NCBI GenBank assembly: GCA_030560485.1
Contig: JAKTTS010000122.1
Coordinates: forward strand, 1 to 33,284
Source: Ascoidea tarda (nom. inval.)
Taxonomy: Eukaryota > Ascomycota > Saccharomycetes > Ascoideales > Ascoideaceae
DNA: 33,284 nt
Reading direction: 5' to 3'
Position numbers and translations under genes: made by a program. The stretch's first letter is position 1; the number at the start of each line of letters is the position of its first letter. Shown here piece by piece: positions 24,381-33,284 of the stretch. The notes below the pieces were generated by a model. That model did not search any database. It saw only the letters and a program-made list of their open reading frames with translations, and was not told the origin of the DNA.

Positions 24381-27300
24381 ATGGAGTCTCAGATTGTTCA
24401 TGCCTCGAGCTCTATTCTTTCTTCATTGAACTCTATCATATTCAATGCTAATTCTAAAATCAATCTTGATCCAACTCAAATTGTCAGCCACAGCACCAAT
24501 ACCCAACTACTGAAAACTCAACATGACACTCAACTGATTGATACTCAAGTAACTCAGGTGGATGAGCCTGGTGTTCCTAATATTGATACAATAAGTGCAA
24601 ATGGTGATGAAAGTTCAACTAAAATCACGAAGGAGAGCTTAGCAGCACCTGCTACAGCCAATGTTTCGGAAAAACCAACGAGTCTAGATGATCTTTTCAA
24701 TGAAATAGATGAGTTTATTGGTGATGATGATCAAAATGAACTGTCAACACTTGAAAAACAGCATACTAAGAGCAACAATATCAAACTCAATAATAATGTC
24801 TTTAGTGATAACAATACTGTGGTTAACAAAATTGATAAGCTGGACGTAGACAGTTCCACCACTTTCCCTTCGGATAAAACCATATTAGAATTGTTGGGAG
24901 AAGACACTTTGAGTAATAATGAAAATTTGAGAAGAAAAAAGAAAACCAAGAAAGACGCTACCGACGAAAAATTACTTGCAAGAATTTGTCAAGAAATCAA
25001 TTCAAAAAGAGACTTGCATTTCAAACCAATATCAAACAGAGCATTTACTAAAGAGCAGTTACTAGCCAAACTTGGATTTGTCAATGGAAAATTTGTATCT
25101 CCTGTTAAGAAAACTGCAGAATTTCCAACAACTCCAGTGACTAAGAAAGTAATTGATATTGAATTGTCTGATGAAGAACCATCTGATAGTGAAGCGAAAA
25201 ATAATATACCCGATACACTAAAAAATAACACTTTAGATTTTCAAATTTTAAACAAACAAAAAGAGCAAGATAAAAATACCCCATTTTCAATATATAAAAA
25301 TAAATTAAAACAATCTAATCCAAATAACATGATAAATCTTGATGAATCCAGTTCTGGTTCTGATTCCGATTCCGATGATGAATTTGAAAAGGCTCCCATC
25401 AAAGATAAAGGTTTCATTTTAGCTATTAAAGCGAAATATTTAAAGAAAAATCAAAAAAATTCTCCCAATTCTATTTTGAAAAAAAGTGTGTTATTAACTG
25501 AAAATTATTCTCAAAGACAAAAACAACGTGAAGCTCTTTCTTTTTTAAAACAAAAACATGTTAGTCAAGTAATCCGAGCCAAAAAATTAAATCAAATTGC
25601 AATTGAAAATATTGAAAATAATATAGATCATGAAACTTCTAAAGTAGAAGATTTGTTAGAAAAAGAGCTTGAAAGAAATAGAAGAATTAGAAAAAGAGAA
25701 AAAGAAGAACAAAAACAAAGAGATCTTTTATATCAAAATCAAATTTTAAATAGAATTGAAAAAAATGAAGGTGAAGTTGAAGATGAAGATGACGAGGATT
25801 TCAATAATGACGATAATATTTATGAAGAAGAGGAGTTGGATGAGGAAGAGTTAGCTTTAGCCGAACTCGAAACTGATGAAGAAAATAGTGACTTTGAAAT
25901 TTTTGTAGAAGATGATGATTTAGAAAAAGACCATCAAAACATATCCAACAATGATAAAATTAATAAAGAATCAAATGATGAACCTTTAAATAATACACAA
26001 AGCAACTTCATTAGAAATAAAAGATTTAAGAGAAAGGGGGTAGTGTTTGATGATGAAGATGATGAAGATGAAGAAGAAAAAGAAGAAAAAGAAAGAGAAA
26101 AAGAGGAAGAAAAAGACCAGAATGGAAATCTGGACGAAACTCAAAAAGACATTTCTAGTATTAACTTAAATAATCCTACAGTAGCAGACGGTTCATCTTA
26201 TCTGACACTAGGTATGAGCGAAAAAATTAAAAACATATTTGGGGAGGATTCCTTATTGAATCTTGCTCCAACACAGGTTCAATATAAATCATATTCTAAG
26301 AAAAAAATATTGGATAACAATAGTGAAAATGAAAATGATAGTGGGGATGAAAGTGATAATGAGTATGATGTTGATAGTACAGATGTTCCAACTTTAGGTG
26401 ATAAAATTTCAGCATCATCTGAAAATATGAAAAGCAATGAATCTTCAGTTTATGAGGTAGAAAATGAAGTGGAAGTGGAAGATATATCGGACACTGAAGA
26501 CCAAAATGAACTGCTTCAGAAGGTCAAACTTGCGATCAAACGTCAGGCTCAAAATGAGCTTCGAAATAGAATTAAAAAGAGAGAATTAGCAAAATCTGGA
26601 TTGGGAGACATCTTTGAAGAAGAAGCCATTGAATCTGATGATGAATGGCATGGTATCGGTGGAGTTGATCGTAATGATAAGGATGATTTTGAAATGGATT
26701 CGGAAGATGAAAGAATGATCAATGATTCGAAGAATATCAATTATAACCATGATGCATTGAAGGAGTTTTATAATAAAGAAAATCTTAGTAATGATAGAGA
26801 GTATGTTTCTAAGCTATTAAATGATATCAAGACAGGAAAACTTCGATCAAGAGTTAATAGAGATGGATTTGGTAGAGGGGGAATTGACGACCTTGATTTA
26901 GAATTGAGTGATGATGATGATGATGAATTGGCTGGATTTCATCGTATGAAAGCAGAAAGACAAAGAAGAAAACTTTTAGAAAATAATGAGATGAGAAATT
27001 TAGCTAAAAATGATAAAACTAAAGCATTTTTTGAAAGTATAGCAGAAGATACAAATACAGATAGCTTAAAAATTGTATTTGAAGATAGTTTAAGAAACGA
27101 GTTTGATAATGAGCTAGGTATTGAAGAAGAAATAATAGAAAGTGGACAATTACGAGAAGGGGCTAATGAACAAATAACAGCTGATGATAAAGAAACAAGT
27201 CGAGAAGGTAGTGCACTTAAGAGATCACCTACGATTACAGATGAGGATAAAGGAAATCAACCAATAGTCAAGAGAAGGAGAATTCAAATAACGTCAGAAT

Positions 27301-27689
27301 TTGTGAAAAAGACATTATCATTTATTAATAACGATGATTTAGCCACTGAGGAAGAGAGATATTTACAAACTGAAAAATTATCGCTTTCTCAACATAATTT
27401 CAAGTCTCAAATGGAAATGAAGGACGAATTTGCTAAAATTAAAGAAAGGATTAGACAAAAGAAATTGAGAGAAGAAGAGTATAAAAAAACCAAAGTTCAC
27501 GATATTGAATTGATTAATGAATCAAAGAAGGGGATTCATAAGACGAGGTCTATAATTGAGAATTACAAAACATTTTTAAGTGAAAACAAAGACTTTGCAT
27601 CCGAACAAATAACAGTTAATAAGAATTATAAGAATGCGAATACGAATTCCGCATCTGTTATGTTTCTTATAAATAAGAATAAGAATTGA
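24381..27689 (+). CDS. MRC1: Mrc1/Claspin, mediator of the replication checkpoint
   Basis: 1102 residues from the ATG at 24381; the frame is open two codons upstream but only from GTG. The protein is very acidic and Ser/Asp-rich. The first ~70 residues hold a cluster of TQ motifs (TQIV, TQLLKTQ, DTQLIDTQVTQ), the SQ/TQ cluster type targeted by the Mec1/ATR kinase. The conserved Mrc1 domain lies near residues 827-890, with the DGFGRGGIDDLDLELSD block and GFHRMKAERQRRKLLENNEM. In S. cerevisiae Mrc1 travels with the replisome, links Pol epsilon to the MCM helicase, speeds forks and activates Rad53. The length matches S. cerevisiae Mrc1 (1096 residues). Confidence 0.9.
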   Translation: MESQIVHASSSILSSLNSIIFNANSKINLDPTQIVSHSTNTQLLKTQHDTQLIDTQVTQVDEPGVPNIDTISANGDESSTKITKESLAAPATANVSEKPTSLDDLFNEIDEFIGDDDQNELSTLEKQHTKSNNIKLNNNVFSDNNTVVNKIDKLDVDSSTTFPSDKTILELLGEDTLSNNENLRRKKKTKKDATDEKLLARICQEINSKRDLHFKPISNRAFTKEQLLAKLGFVNGKFVSPVKKTAEFPTTPVTKKVIDIELSDEEPSDSEAKNNIPDTLKNNTLDFQILNKQKEQDKNTPFSIYKNKLKQSNPNNMINLDESSSGSDSDSDDEFEKAPIKDKGFILAIKAKYLKKNQKNSPNSILKKSVLLTENYSQRQKQREALSFLKQKHVSQVIRAKKLNQIAIENIENNIDHETSKVEDLLEKELERNRRIRKREKEEQKQRDLLYQNQILNRIEKNEGEVEDEDDEDFNNDDNIYEEEELDEEELALAELETDEENSDFEIFVEDDDLEKDHQNISNNDKINKESNDEPLNNTQSNFIRNKRFKRKGVVFDDEDDEDEEEKEEKEREKEEEKDQNGNLDETQKDISSINLNNPTVADGSSYLTLGMSEKIKNIFGEDSLLNLAPTQVQYKSYSKKKILDNNSENENDSGDESDNEYDVDSTDVPTLGDKISASSENMKSNESSVYEVENEVEVEDISDTEDQNELLQKVKLAIKRQAQNELRNRIKKRELAKSGLGDIFEEEAIESDDEWHGIGGVDRNDKDDFEMDSEDERMINDSKNINYNHDALKEFYNKENLSNDREYVSKLLNDIKTGKLRSRVNRDGFGRGGIDDLDLELSDDDDDELAGFHRMKAERQRRKLLENNEMRNLAKNDKTKAFFESIAEDTNTDSLKIVFEDSLRNEFDNELGIEEEIIESGQLREGANEQITADDKETSREGSALKRSPTITDEDKGNQPIVKRRRIQITSEFVKKTLSFINNDDLATEEERYLQTEKLSLSQHNFKSQMEMKDEFAKIKERIRQKKLREEEYKKTKVHDIELINESKKGIHKTRSIIENYKTFLSENKDFASEQITVNKNYKNANTNSASVMFLINKNKN

Positions 27690-27804
27690 ATAGGTTCTTT
27701 TATACAATTTTAATTTTAATTTTAATCTTAATTGTTTGTATTGTATTGCATTGTATAAAATTAATAATGATTTTTCTATTTGTATAACCAAAAGAATTGA
27801 GAAG

Positions 27805-29047
27805 CTAATTTTGTTGAGAAAGAATAGGTTTTCCCTCAAAGCATGATCTAATATTATTTAAACAAAAGATGGCAGTTTTGTGATAAGTTTCGATGGTCGA
27901 AGAGCCAATGTGAGGTGTTAAAAAGACATCTTCTCTAGATACAAGTTCCTGGTCAATGCTTGGTTCATTTTCAAAGACATCTAATGCACAACTTATAATT
28001 CTGCCTGATTTCAAACCATTTAATAGGTCTTTTGTATTGACGATAAAACCTCTACCGACGTTGACTATTCTGGAGCCTCTTTTGGGCAAAAGATTTATTG
28101 TTTTTTCATTGATTAGATTAAAGGTTTCACTCGAACCAGGCAAGCAAATGATGACTACATCAGCGATTGGTAAGATTGAAGTTAAAGAGTTGTGGTAAGT
28201 CAAGGGAAAGTTAAAATCGGATAGCTCATCATTTGATAGAGGGTTTCTTTTGAAATAATGTATATTCATACCAATTGCGTTTAGTCTTTTAGCTAGAGCC
28301 TTTCCAATACCTCCAAAGCCTAGGATGGCAGCATTTTTATTCGTTGGAGTGTATACTACTTTGCCACCAGCGATTTCACCGAGAGCGAAATTGTAATGAT
28401 TTTTAGGAACATGTTTACCAGATTGATAATTGAAATTATTACCATTTAGTTTGGATCTTGCGACTAAAGTGTTTTTGGTTGAGACTGTTTGGTTAGCAAA
28501 CATTGGAATAAATCTGAAAGTGGAAAGAGTCTGGTATAGAGCCAAATCAGCGACTTGTTCAGCACCAACAGAGGGACTATTTGAGAAGATGATCTTTTTA
28601 TTTTTTAATTGGATAGTATCGTAATGATCAAAGCCAACAGCACAACTTGTTACGATTTTTAGATTTGGAGGAGAGAGATCAACAATTTCGTTTCTATAAC
28701 CACCAAATGGCATTAAGCCTTCCCAGCCTCCATAGATGGCTTGTATGTCATTAAATTTTGATTTGAAGTTTTCAAGAAGCTGTTCCTTTGTAGTTAATTC
28801 GTAGGGCTTACAAGGAAAAAGAAAGAATAAAAGACAAAAATCAAACAGAGAGAAGGTGGTAAAAATGTTTTTTAAATTGTTAGTAAGTGTTTATTTTCGA
28901 TAGTTTCATAAGACTCCATAACTTTTTACATACAATACACTCGAAATCATTTTCAAACTGTTGGTACTCTGGCAAGGACTCGTCGAGCTGACCGAGGAAT
29001 AAGACTTTTGGTTTGTTTTGCAGAGACTCAGCAGTGGGTACAGTCAT
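27805..29047 (-). CDS. GOR1: Glyoxylate/hydroxypyruvate reductase family, spliced gene
   Basis: Two exons: 29047-28934 (38 codons, ATG start) and 28806-27805, giving 371 residues. Exon 1 ends ..FENDFECI and exon 2 opens PYELTTKEQLLENF, so the joined N-terminus matches the family substrate-binding lobe. The later ATG at 28713 would start inside that lobe and lose about 69 residues. The NAD(P) site GFGGIG is near 201-206, and the catalytic triad follows: Arg (VNVGRG, ~290), Glu (DVFENEP, ~317) and His (LTPHIG, ~337). It is a D-isomer 2-hydroxyacid dehydrogenase. Gor1 of S. cerevisiae reduces glyoxylate to glycolate in mitochondria, though other hydroxyacid substrates are possible. A TATA-like element lies on the minus strand at 29126-29119. 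Confidence 0.9.
28807..28933 (-). other. Spliceosomal intron of the GOR1-like gene
   Basis: 127 bases. The 5' site GTATGT is at 28933-28928 and the branch sequence TACTAAC at 28885-28879. The first AG after the branch is the acceptor, at 28808-28807 (sequence TAAG). A long pyrimidine tract precedes it. Removal joins two codon-phase-zero exons in frame. Confidence 0.92.
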
Positions 29048-29263
29048 GAGAAGAAGATGCTACAGTAGGTTCTGCTGGTAGTGAAATATTGTATTGAAAA
29101 GTTTTCAGAGAGGATGAGTTTATATATCAGTGCCTTATACGGCAAAGGAAGGAAGAGCGAGTTCCGCCGATAGCCATGGGGTGAGGGCGAAAACAGCTGG
29201 ATGATTGGTGATTGTTGATCAGTGGTAGGTGGTGGTGGTAGGCGATTGGTGGTGATTGAGATC

Positions 29264-29599
29264 TCACTTGGACAACTTCTTCATGGCCTGGAGCAAGTTT
29301 GTGTCAAAGTAGCCTGGGGCCAACTGGTTCGTGGAGTGTCGAAGCCAGGCCTGGTAGTCGTGTATGTGGGAATCGAGAAGCACTTGGTCCATCTGCGAGC
29401 TGAGAAGAGAGGCGTCGTTGGTGAGGACCTGGATATGGCCTCGAGTGCTGTCGAATGAGCCCAAGAGACTTGGGGGCAACTGCGATGGGAGCGATTTGTA
29501 GTTGTAGGGAAGAGACACAGTCTTTGGAGGGTTGTAGAAGGGCGAGATGACAAGGGGCACTTGTGAGAGAAGGGGATGTGGTCTTTCATCAGAATTCAT
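29264..29599 (-). CDS. Small unrecognised protein, 111 residues
   Basis: ATG at 29599, TAG-free frame to the stop at 29264-29266. The N-terminal half is Pro/Leu-rich (PLVISPFYNPPKTVSLPY). The C-terminal half has the regular hydrophobic spacing of helices (SLLSSQMDQVLLDSHIHDYQ, TNLLQAMKKLSK). Frames on both strands stay open here because the DNA is GC-richer, so openness alone is weak support. This frame has the most protein-like composition and a proper ATG. I do not recognise the family. It sits between the GOR1 promoter and a 9-bp repeat array. Confidence 0.55.
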   Translation of the reverse strand: MNSDERPHPLLSQVPLVISPFYNPPKTVSLPYNYKSLPSQLPPSLLGSFDSTRGHIQVLTNDASLLSSQMDQVLLDSHIHDYQAWLRHSTNQLAPGYFDTNLLQAMKKLSK

Positions 29600-30010
29600 G
29601 TTGGTAGTTGGGGTGAGATAATATAGAAGTAAGTGAGGTGAGAGAGGTGAGAGAGGTGAGAGAGGTGAGAGAGGTGAGAGATGGAAGAGATGGAAGAGAT
29701 GGATAGATAAAGAGAGACAGAGATAAAGAGAGATAAAGAGGTGAAACGATTAGCTCTCGCCTACGATAACAAGTCCAAATAGAGCAGATAGAATACGTAT
29801 AACAGCTCCAATACTTTCTCCAATGCTCTGCTCTTCTTCAACACCAACACACTCTTGATCGACAGGAATGTTGTGAATGCCATACGCTGGCACTTCCACA
29901 GCTTAAGACTTTCGCCCAACTTCCCACTGCCCTACTGTTCATTCTACGTTTTTTCTTTGCTACCAACGTCTGCTGAATCTGCTGAATCTGCTTCCTCCAA
30001 CTCTTCGACA
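29600..30010. other. Divergent promoter upstream of ALG3 with a purine repeat
   Basis: It contains the 9-bp repeat array at 29635-29697 and then GA-rich sequence to about 29745. From 29792 the ALG3 frame is open for 73 codons without an ATG. Two tiny upstream ORFs begin at 29868 and 29877. Transcript start sites are needed to decide what is leader. Confidence 0.5.
29635..29697. repeat. 9-bp purine-rich tandem repeat
   Basis: Five perfect copies of GAGGTGAGA (29635-29679) are followed, after one base, by two copies of GATGGAAGA. On the minus strand it is a CT-rich tract 36-98 bases upstream of the small gene's ATG. Confidence 0.85.
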
Positions 30011-31531
30011 ATGCCAGAAGACTCTCCTTCCACAAACAAAGTGCTCGATACTCAAGAACCAGCTCAAGAAGCACCCAGACAGTTGCCTGAGCTAACCCTC
30101 AAGAACGTTTGTTTGGACATAGTCCATGGAATCCACTTGCTTCTCAATGATCCATTTCTATTGGTGTTTTGGTCCTTTCTCATCTTCATTATCGAATTGA
30201 TTGCTGGAAAACTCATCGTCTTCAGAGTTCCCTACACTGAAATCGACTTTTCAACGTATCTACAACAAGTACAGCTTTTCAATAAGGGCGAATTGGACTA
30301 TGAGAAAATCGTTGGTGAAACTGGTCCTTTAGTCTATCCTGCTGGCCATTTATGGATCTTTAAAGTCTTGAATAACATTTACGAAGAAAACCATGATTTG
30401 GAATTTATCCAGTTGACTTACGCTTGGTTGCTAAACCTCACCTTGGTAAACTATCTAATCTCTTACAACTGTTTCAACAACTCGTTAAGAAAACCTTGGT
30501 TTATCGTTTTTTTAATTCTTAGCAAAAGAATCCAATCCATTTATCTACTAAGATTATTCAATGACTGCTGGGCTGCTTATTTCATAAGTTTCTTGTTTGT
30601 TGGCTTGCAATTAACTTCTCTTATTAAACGAAAATTCAATTCTTCAACTCATTTAATATCTCTCCTCATGTTTGTCAACTCAATCACCTATTCTCTTGCC
30701 ATCTCAATTAAAATGAATTCTTTATTATACCTCCCAGCTTTTCTTTTGATATCTTTTTACTTGAATAGTGGCAACCTTTTTAAAACTGTTTTAAATTTAC
30801 TCACAATAATCGGCTCTCAATACTTGATCGCCTACCCTTTTTTCAATAATGGTGATCAAATCAAATCAAACTATCTTCACAATGCCTTTAATTTTAAAAG
30901 ACACTTTTTGCACAATTGGTCAATTAACTGGAGATTTTTACCTGAGTTCTTATTCCAAGACTCAAGATTCCATTTCTTTTTATTATTCTCTCATTTACTA
31001 GTATTATCCTTCTTTTTCTTTTCGGTTTTTCTCCCTCTTTTAAACAACAAACTTTCAATCACAGAAAAACTCAATTTAAAACAAAATCTATCTCACAATA
31101 TGAACCAATTCCTAAACCTATTTTTAACCGCTCTAAAAAAACCCTTTACTGATAATATCCAACTGAATAATAACATTTTCAACTACCAAGATGGTCCTCA
31201 AGCGATATTTACCATTCTATCAATTACTAATCTAATAGGCGTAGCCTTTTCAAGATCTTTACATTACCAATTTTTAACTTGGTATTTCTTTCATTTGCCC
31301 TTTCTAATCAACTTAAGTAATACTAATGTTTTCTTAATAATAATAGGTTGGCTACTTCATGAAAATTGCTGGTTAAATCACCCAGTCGCTTGGAAAAGTG
31401 TTATTTTTAACGTCTTGATTTTTGGTTTACTATTAAGAATCTGGTTTCAATTGAATAAACATTCCAATTCCAATTCTACTCAAAGTGGCGAACAAAATAA
31501 GACAGATGAAAAAAATAAAAAGATTAAATAG
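30011..31531 (+). CDS. ALG3: Alg3, dolichyl-P-mannose alpha-1,3-mannosyltransferase of the ER
   Basis: 506 residues from the first in-frame ATG (30011); S. cerevisiae Alg3 is 458. Family blocks are clear: VPYTEIDFSTYLQQVQLF, ETGPLVYPAGHLWIFK, SIYLLRLFNDCWAAY, AISIKMNSLLYLPAFL, AFNFKRHFLHNWSINW and FSRSLHYQFLTWYF. Many hydrophobic segments span the length. It adds the sixth mannose, the first lumenal one, to the lipid-linked N-glycan precursor, using dolichol-phosphate mannose. The protein ends KKIK, which fits the KKxx ER-retrieval signal, as does KKLN at the end of the S. cerevisiae protein. A Ser/Thr-rich, poorly conserved N-terminal extension precedes the first membrane segment. Confidence 0.95.
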   Translation: MPEDSPSTNKVLDTQEPAQEAPRQLPELTLKNVCLDIVHGIHLLLNDPFLLVFWSFLIFIIELIAGKLIVFRVPYTEIDFSTYLQQVQLFNKGELDYEKIVGETGPLVYPAGHLWIFKVLNNIYEENHDLEFIQLTYAWLLNLTLVNYLISYNCFNNSLRKPWFIVFLILSKRIQSIYLLRLFNDCWAAYFISFLFVGLQLTSLIKRKFNSSTHLISLLMFVNSITYSLAISIKMNSLLYLPAFLLISFYLNSGNLFKTVLNLLTIIGSQYLIAYPFFNNGDQIKSNYLHNAFNFKRHFLHNWSINWRFLPEFLFQDSRFHFFLLFSHLLVLSFFFFSVFLPLLNNKLSITEKLNLKQNLSHNMNQFLNLFLTALKKPFTDNIQLNNNIFNYQDGPQAIFTILSITNLIGVAFSRSLHYQFLTWYFFHLPFLINLSNTNVFLIIIGWLLHENCWLNHPVAWKSVIFNVLIFGLLLRIWFQLNKHSNSNSTQSGEQNKTDEKNKKIK

Positions 31532-31599
31532 ACTTTATAAATTCTCTTTTCTTTTTCTATATATCTCTCACTTTCTTCAATTAAATCTTAATGTATTGA

Positions 31600-31652
31600 T
31601 ATAATATAATATAATATAATATAACATAATATAATATAACATAACATAATAT
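31600..31652. repeat. TATAA pentanucleotide repeat
   Basis: About ten TATAA units, a few with C replacing T, directly after the ALG3 3' region. Confidence 0.8.
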
Positions 31653-31936
31653 ACAAAATGGTCATTTTAAAATCAAACATTACAATCATTCAATATGAAA
31701 ATTGTTATTGGTAAAAAAGCATAGATATTCAGTATACAGTAAAAAAAAAAAAAGACAACCTAAACGATTGAAATTATAAGATCATATAGAAATAAAACAA
31801 TAGAAATAAACGCAGAAAAAAAAAAGAAAACAAAAAAAAACGACACATAAAAGGAAAAAAGTAAGTTAAAATAATAGACACAATATTTTTAAATTCAATT
31901 TGTATGAGAAAACTGAAAAATAAATACGCAAATAAA

Positions 31937-31981
31937 ATTATTAATATTATTAATATTATTAATGTTATTAATGTTATTAAT
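31937..31981. repeat. 9-bp repeat ATTATTAAT
   Basis: Five copies; copies four and five begin with G. It lies 24 bases beyond the 3' end of the kinase gene. Confidence 0.8.
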
Positions 31982-32004
31982 ATTATCAGTAGTATTTGAA
32001 GAGA

Positions 32005-33284
32005 TTATTTCTGAGTATTATTTTGATCGTTAATTATTCTTTCTTTATTTTGTTGAGCAGTTATAACCATTTGTTGAAAAGCCTTGATTGTTAAATCACT
32101 TTTTGTTCTAGAATGAGACGAAGATGAAGAACTTGACGTATTTGTTGGAGTAAGAGAATTTCTTGAGGGTCTTGGTGGAGTTAAAGAATTTCTAGGACTC
32201 TTTGCTCTATTAGCTAAGGACGAGAAGATGTTTACTAAAGTAGAAGATGAGGCAGTTGTTTCAGGAGGAATCAATTTAGGAGAAGTAGAACCTAAATCGG
32301 CAAAACCATCATCGTCGTCAGATTCTTCACTGTTGGCCTGTTCTTTTAAAGCTTTGATTCTATTATTGAATTTAACAACTTCAATAACTTGTCTAAATTT
32401 AGTTCTGGCATTGAAACCTTCTCTAATGTTGGGTAATAAGTCACAAGAGGAGTTTTCAGAAGCAGTTTTCTTTATCCAGATATTATTTAAAAGTTGGTCA
32501 GCTGTAGGTCTTTCATTTGGGTCTATTCTTAGCATACTTAGGATGAAATATTTCGCGTCGACAGAGATGTTTTTCCAGAATCTTTTATGGAAGACAACAC
32601 AGTTGTCATTTTGAACCTCTAATAGGAAATCATTGATTGTTTCAGATCTGAAAGGGGAATAACCACATAATAAGGTATAAGTTATTACACCAATGGACCA
32701 AATATCGCAGGCCTTTGAATGAGCGAAACCAGAAAGAACTTCTGGGGCAGCATAGCCAAAAGAGCCAGCGGTTGAAGTTATCATTTCATTGGGTGATTCT
32801 AGTTTTTTGGCAATACCAAAATCTGCTAGGACGATTGGAGAATTTGGATCTTCTTCTTCGGATCTTAAATAAAGAACATTTTCAGGTTTTAAATCTCTAT
32901 GAACAATGTGCTTTGAATGGATATAGGATAAAGCATCCAAGATTTGAGAAATGCAAACCGCAGCATCCTTTTCAGTGAATTTGCCTCTAGAAACAATTCT
33001 ATCAAATAGTTCACCGCCAGTGGCTAATTGAGTTACAATATAAAATTTGTCCTTACTTTCAAACCAGTCTCTGAAACCAACAATATGAGGGTGATTTAGT
33101 TGTTGCAATAGTTTTAATTCATCATAGACCATGTTGTAGTTGCCTCTTAATGTTTTCTTTAAGATAATTTTAACGGCGACTTGCTCATTTGTTTGACGAT
33201 TAAGAGCTTTTCGAACGACACCAAAGGTACCACAACCCAATACTCTGTCATAGACGTAGTTTTTGTTTCTCGCGTAGGAATCAG
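32005..33284 (-). CDS. CMK1: Calcium/calmodulin-dependent protein kinase (start outside window)
   Basis: The frame is open to the right edge, so the N-terminus is missing; about 425 residues are visible. The kinase domain is nearly complete: glycine loop LGCGTFGVV, VAIK-like VAVKIILKK, HRDLKPENVLY, DFGIAKKL and SIGVITYTLLCGYSPF. DWFESKDKFYIVTQL and GGELFDRI match S. cerevisiae Cmk1/Cmk2 closely. After the domain, FNARTKFRQVIEVVKFNNRI looks like the autoinhibitory and calmodulin-binding helix. A Ser/Pro-rich tail ends ..AFQQMVITAQQNKERIIN, which resembles the Cmk1 C-terminus. It acts in calcium stress signalling. CMK1 and CMK2 cannot be told apart here. Confidence 0.92.
   Translation of the reverse strand, partial: DSYARNKNYVYDRVLGCGTFGVVRKALNRQTNEQVAVKIILKKTLRGNYNMVYDELKLLQQLNHPHIVGFRDWFESKDKFYIVTQLATGGELFDRIVSRGKFTEKDAAVCISQILDALSYIHSKHIVHRDLKPENVLYLRSEEEDPNSPIVLADFGIAKKLESPNEMITSTAGSFGYAAPEVLSGFAHSKACDIWSIGVITYTLLCGYSPFRSETINDFLLEVQNDNCVVFHKRFWKNISVDAKYFILSMLRIDPNERPTADQLLNNIWIKKTASENSSCDLLPNIREGFNARTKFRQVIEVVKFNNRIKALKEQANSEESDDDDGFADLGSTSPKLIPPETTASSSTLVNIFSSLANRAKSPRNSLTPPRPSRNSLTPTNTSSSSSSSHSRTKSDLTIKAFQQMVITAQQNKERIINDQNNTQK

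Larger units (their letters stand above)
31532..32004. other. Convergent intergenic region with AT repeats
   Basis: Convergent 3' ends of ALG3 and the kinase gene. It holds a TATAA pentamer array (31600-31652), an A-rich stretch (31740-31860) and a 9-bp ATTATTAAT array (31937-31981). No gene is seen. Confidence 0.6.

Noticed and set aside
28714-29263. Treating the GOR1-like gene as starting at ATG 28713
   Set aside because: Upstream in-frame codons match the family N-terminus and connect through a canonical intron to an ATG at 29047.
1-33284. Transposons, LTR or virus-like elements, CRISPR arrays, rRNA and horizontally acquired islands
   Set aside because: No reverse transcriptase, integrase, transposase, capsid or terminal-repeat pattern was recognised, and the recognised genes are all ordinary yeast nuclear genes.

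Overview
The window is nuclear DNA of a budding yeast (Saccharomycotina). It is AT-rich and gene-dense, and its proteins carry long asparagine runs. Almost all coding regions are uninterrupted. The one clear intron has the canonical yeast signals GTATGT and TACTAAC. Recognisable proteins include an Spt21/Ams2-type histone-gene regulator, eEF1B-gamma, a 6-phosphofructo-2-kinase, Slm1/2, Rcf3, a catalase, Mrc1, Gor1, Alg3 and a Cmk-type kinase. CTG codons are scarce. The few I examined fit leucine, but serine cannot be excluded, and I cannot name the species. I saw no tRNA, rRNA, transposon, viral element or CRISPR array.

Layout, left to right. 1-2818 (+): 3' part of an Spt21-like gene with a GATA-like finger; its start lies outside the window. 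3207-4460 (+): eEF1B-gamma. 4764-6806 (-): 6-phosphofructo-2-kinase with a degenerate bisphosphatase half. 7564-8754 (-): unrecognised protein with two membrane segments. 8755-11705: a 2.9-kb stretch with few or no genes, holding a candidate 81-codon gene, an ATT microsatellite, a helically phased array of CCAAT (HAP-type) motifs and a run of phased AATT tracts. 11706-12821 (+): an Asn-rich ORF and a tail-anchored cytochrome b5 domain in the same frame, separated by one TAA. 12822-14545: an unusually long convergent gap containing a perfect hairpin. 14546-16441 (-): SLM1/2. 16844-17227 (+): RCF3. 18426-19955 (+): catalase. 20283-21260 (+): unrecognised basic, hydrophobic protein. 21658-24165 (-): large unrecognised, probably mitochondrial protein. 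24381-27689 (+): MRC1, divergent from the previous gene. 27805-29047 (-): spliced GOR1. 29264-29599 (-): small unrecognised protein. 30011-31531 (+): ALG3. 32005 to the right edge (-): CMK kinase, start outside the window.

The genes are a typical unlinked yeast mixture: histone expression, translation, glycolytic control, TORC2 signalling, respiration, peroxide defence, replication checkpoint, glyoxylate metabolism, N-glycosylation and calcium signalling. There is no operon-like cluster. The points that most deserve a second look are the in-frame stop between the Asn-rich ORF and the heme-binding cytochrome b5 domain, and the phased CCAAT array in the long region upstream of it. The PFK2 active-site decay, the divergent GATA finger, the GOR1 intron and the hairpin in the convergent gap follow.
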